Shown piece by piece: positions 63,865-64,000 of a stretch of 64,000 bases of DNA. Location: the NCBI GenBank assembly GCA_036873755.1, contig JAVTVY010020316.1:19345-83344 (forward strand), given 5' to 3'. The notes below the pieces were generated by a model that saw only the letters and a program-made list of their open reading frames with translations, did not search any database and was not told where the DNA came from. The stretch is from Hanleya hanleyi (Eukaryota; Mollusca; Polyplacophora; Lepidopleurida; Hanleyidae). Each line of letters opens with the position of its first letter. The stretch's first letter is position 1. The translations under genes were made by a program, and so were the position numbers.

Positions 63865-64000
63865 ACTAGGGGAAAACCCCTATCACCTCTAGCCAAAAGG
63901 GCTAATATCGGTCCCCGGGCTTACTGGGATCTGCCTATCAAGTCAATGGGGTGATGTGAATAACAACAAGTTCAGCAATGTTCATACAGTTTATTATCCC
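63865..64000 (-). mobile_element. Start of a further Polinton 3'-end block at the window edge
   Basis: AAACCCCTATCACCTCTAG, GGGCTAATATCGGTCCCCGG resemble the D subterminal units. CAACAAGTTCAGCAATGTTC and minus-strand AATAAA at 63,990-63,995 match the 3' UTR block of A (23,063-23,100). Another leftward gene probably ends here and starts beyond the window. Confidence 0.55.

Larger units (their letters stand above)
59623..64000 (+). mobile_element. Polinton element C, left part (continues past window)
   Basis: From about 59,623 (AGTAGTAGTAGTAACC, a plausible variant terminus) the DNA matches B and A subterminal sequence: ATCCGCGGTGATGCGGTCATG, GGTCCGATTGGGTCGAGTGA, TTCTGCGCATGCGCGG, CCGGGCTTAACGGGGCTCGC. 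Then come an expanded repeat array, a leftward zinc-finger/PolB-N gene, and another 3'-end block at the window edge. The right end is outside the window, so the target duplication cannot be tested. Confidence 0.75.

Overview
The window is eukaryotic nuclear DNA built almost entirely of mobile elements and repeats. I found no rRNA, tRNA or convincing host gene. SINE tails ending in CACTCACTCACT, hairpin-headed tandem-repeat elements and the richness in Polintons suggest a marine invertebrate, most likely a mollusc. That is an inference from repeat style, not a species call.

Left part (1-21.9 kb): unique-looking AT-rich DNA; two hairpin-headed tandem-repeat arrays (4.1-7.7 and 11.0-12.8 kb); a three-unit repeat (8.2-9.7 kb) whose core matches the 3' tail of a Penelope-like element; a 743-bp CGACGTCG palindrome with a 9-bp target duplication; a 2.2-kb foldback element; SINEs and MITEs; a recent 1.41-kb tandem duplication; and a broken Penelope-like (PLE) reverse transcriptase (19.8-21.7 kb).

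Centre (21.9-46.9 kb): a nest of Polinton/Maverick (adintovirus-like) elements. Element A (22,006-32,861) has AGTAGTAGGG/CCCTACTACT termini and a perfect 6-bp target duplication ATCGTG. It sits inside the terminal repeat of an older Polinton, D. A is a decayed deletion derivative. Element B (34,360-46,926) is the best copy. It carries about 2-kb terminal inverted repeats and a plus-strand gene train: a tail-anchored small protein, two paralogous proteins with weak PC4-like features, a chromodomain integrase, a mucin-like membrane protein, a packaging ATPase, a small conserved protein, a proline-rich protein, penton-like minor capsid, a pVI/pX-like protein, major capsid and an adenain-type protease. 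B has damage (a frameshift in the major capsid gene, early stops, a truncated ATPase) and no visible PolB.

Right part (46.9-64 kb): a 53-bp minisatellite; a 1.2-kb tandem satellite interrupted by a second PLE copy and by a Ty3/Gypsy element whose integrase lies upstream of its reverse transcriptase (Gmr1-like order); then a third Polinton, C (from about 59.62 kb to the window end), with expanded subterminal arrays and a minus-strand gene for three C2H2 fingers followed by a region resembling the N-terminus of Polinton PolB proteins.

How it works together: several Polinton genes have their own TATA box 39-58 nt before the ATG and an initiator-like TCA about 28-33 nt after the TATA. The penton, pVI-like, capsid and protease genes are almost gapless. 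This looks like a virus-type mix of single-gene promoters and a coupled structural cassette. The terminal repeats are loaded with NRF-1-like and ETS-CRE-like sites.
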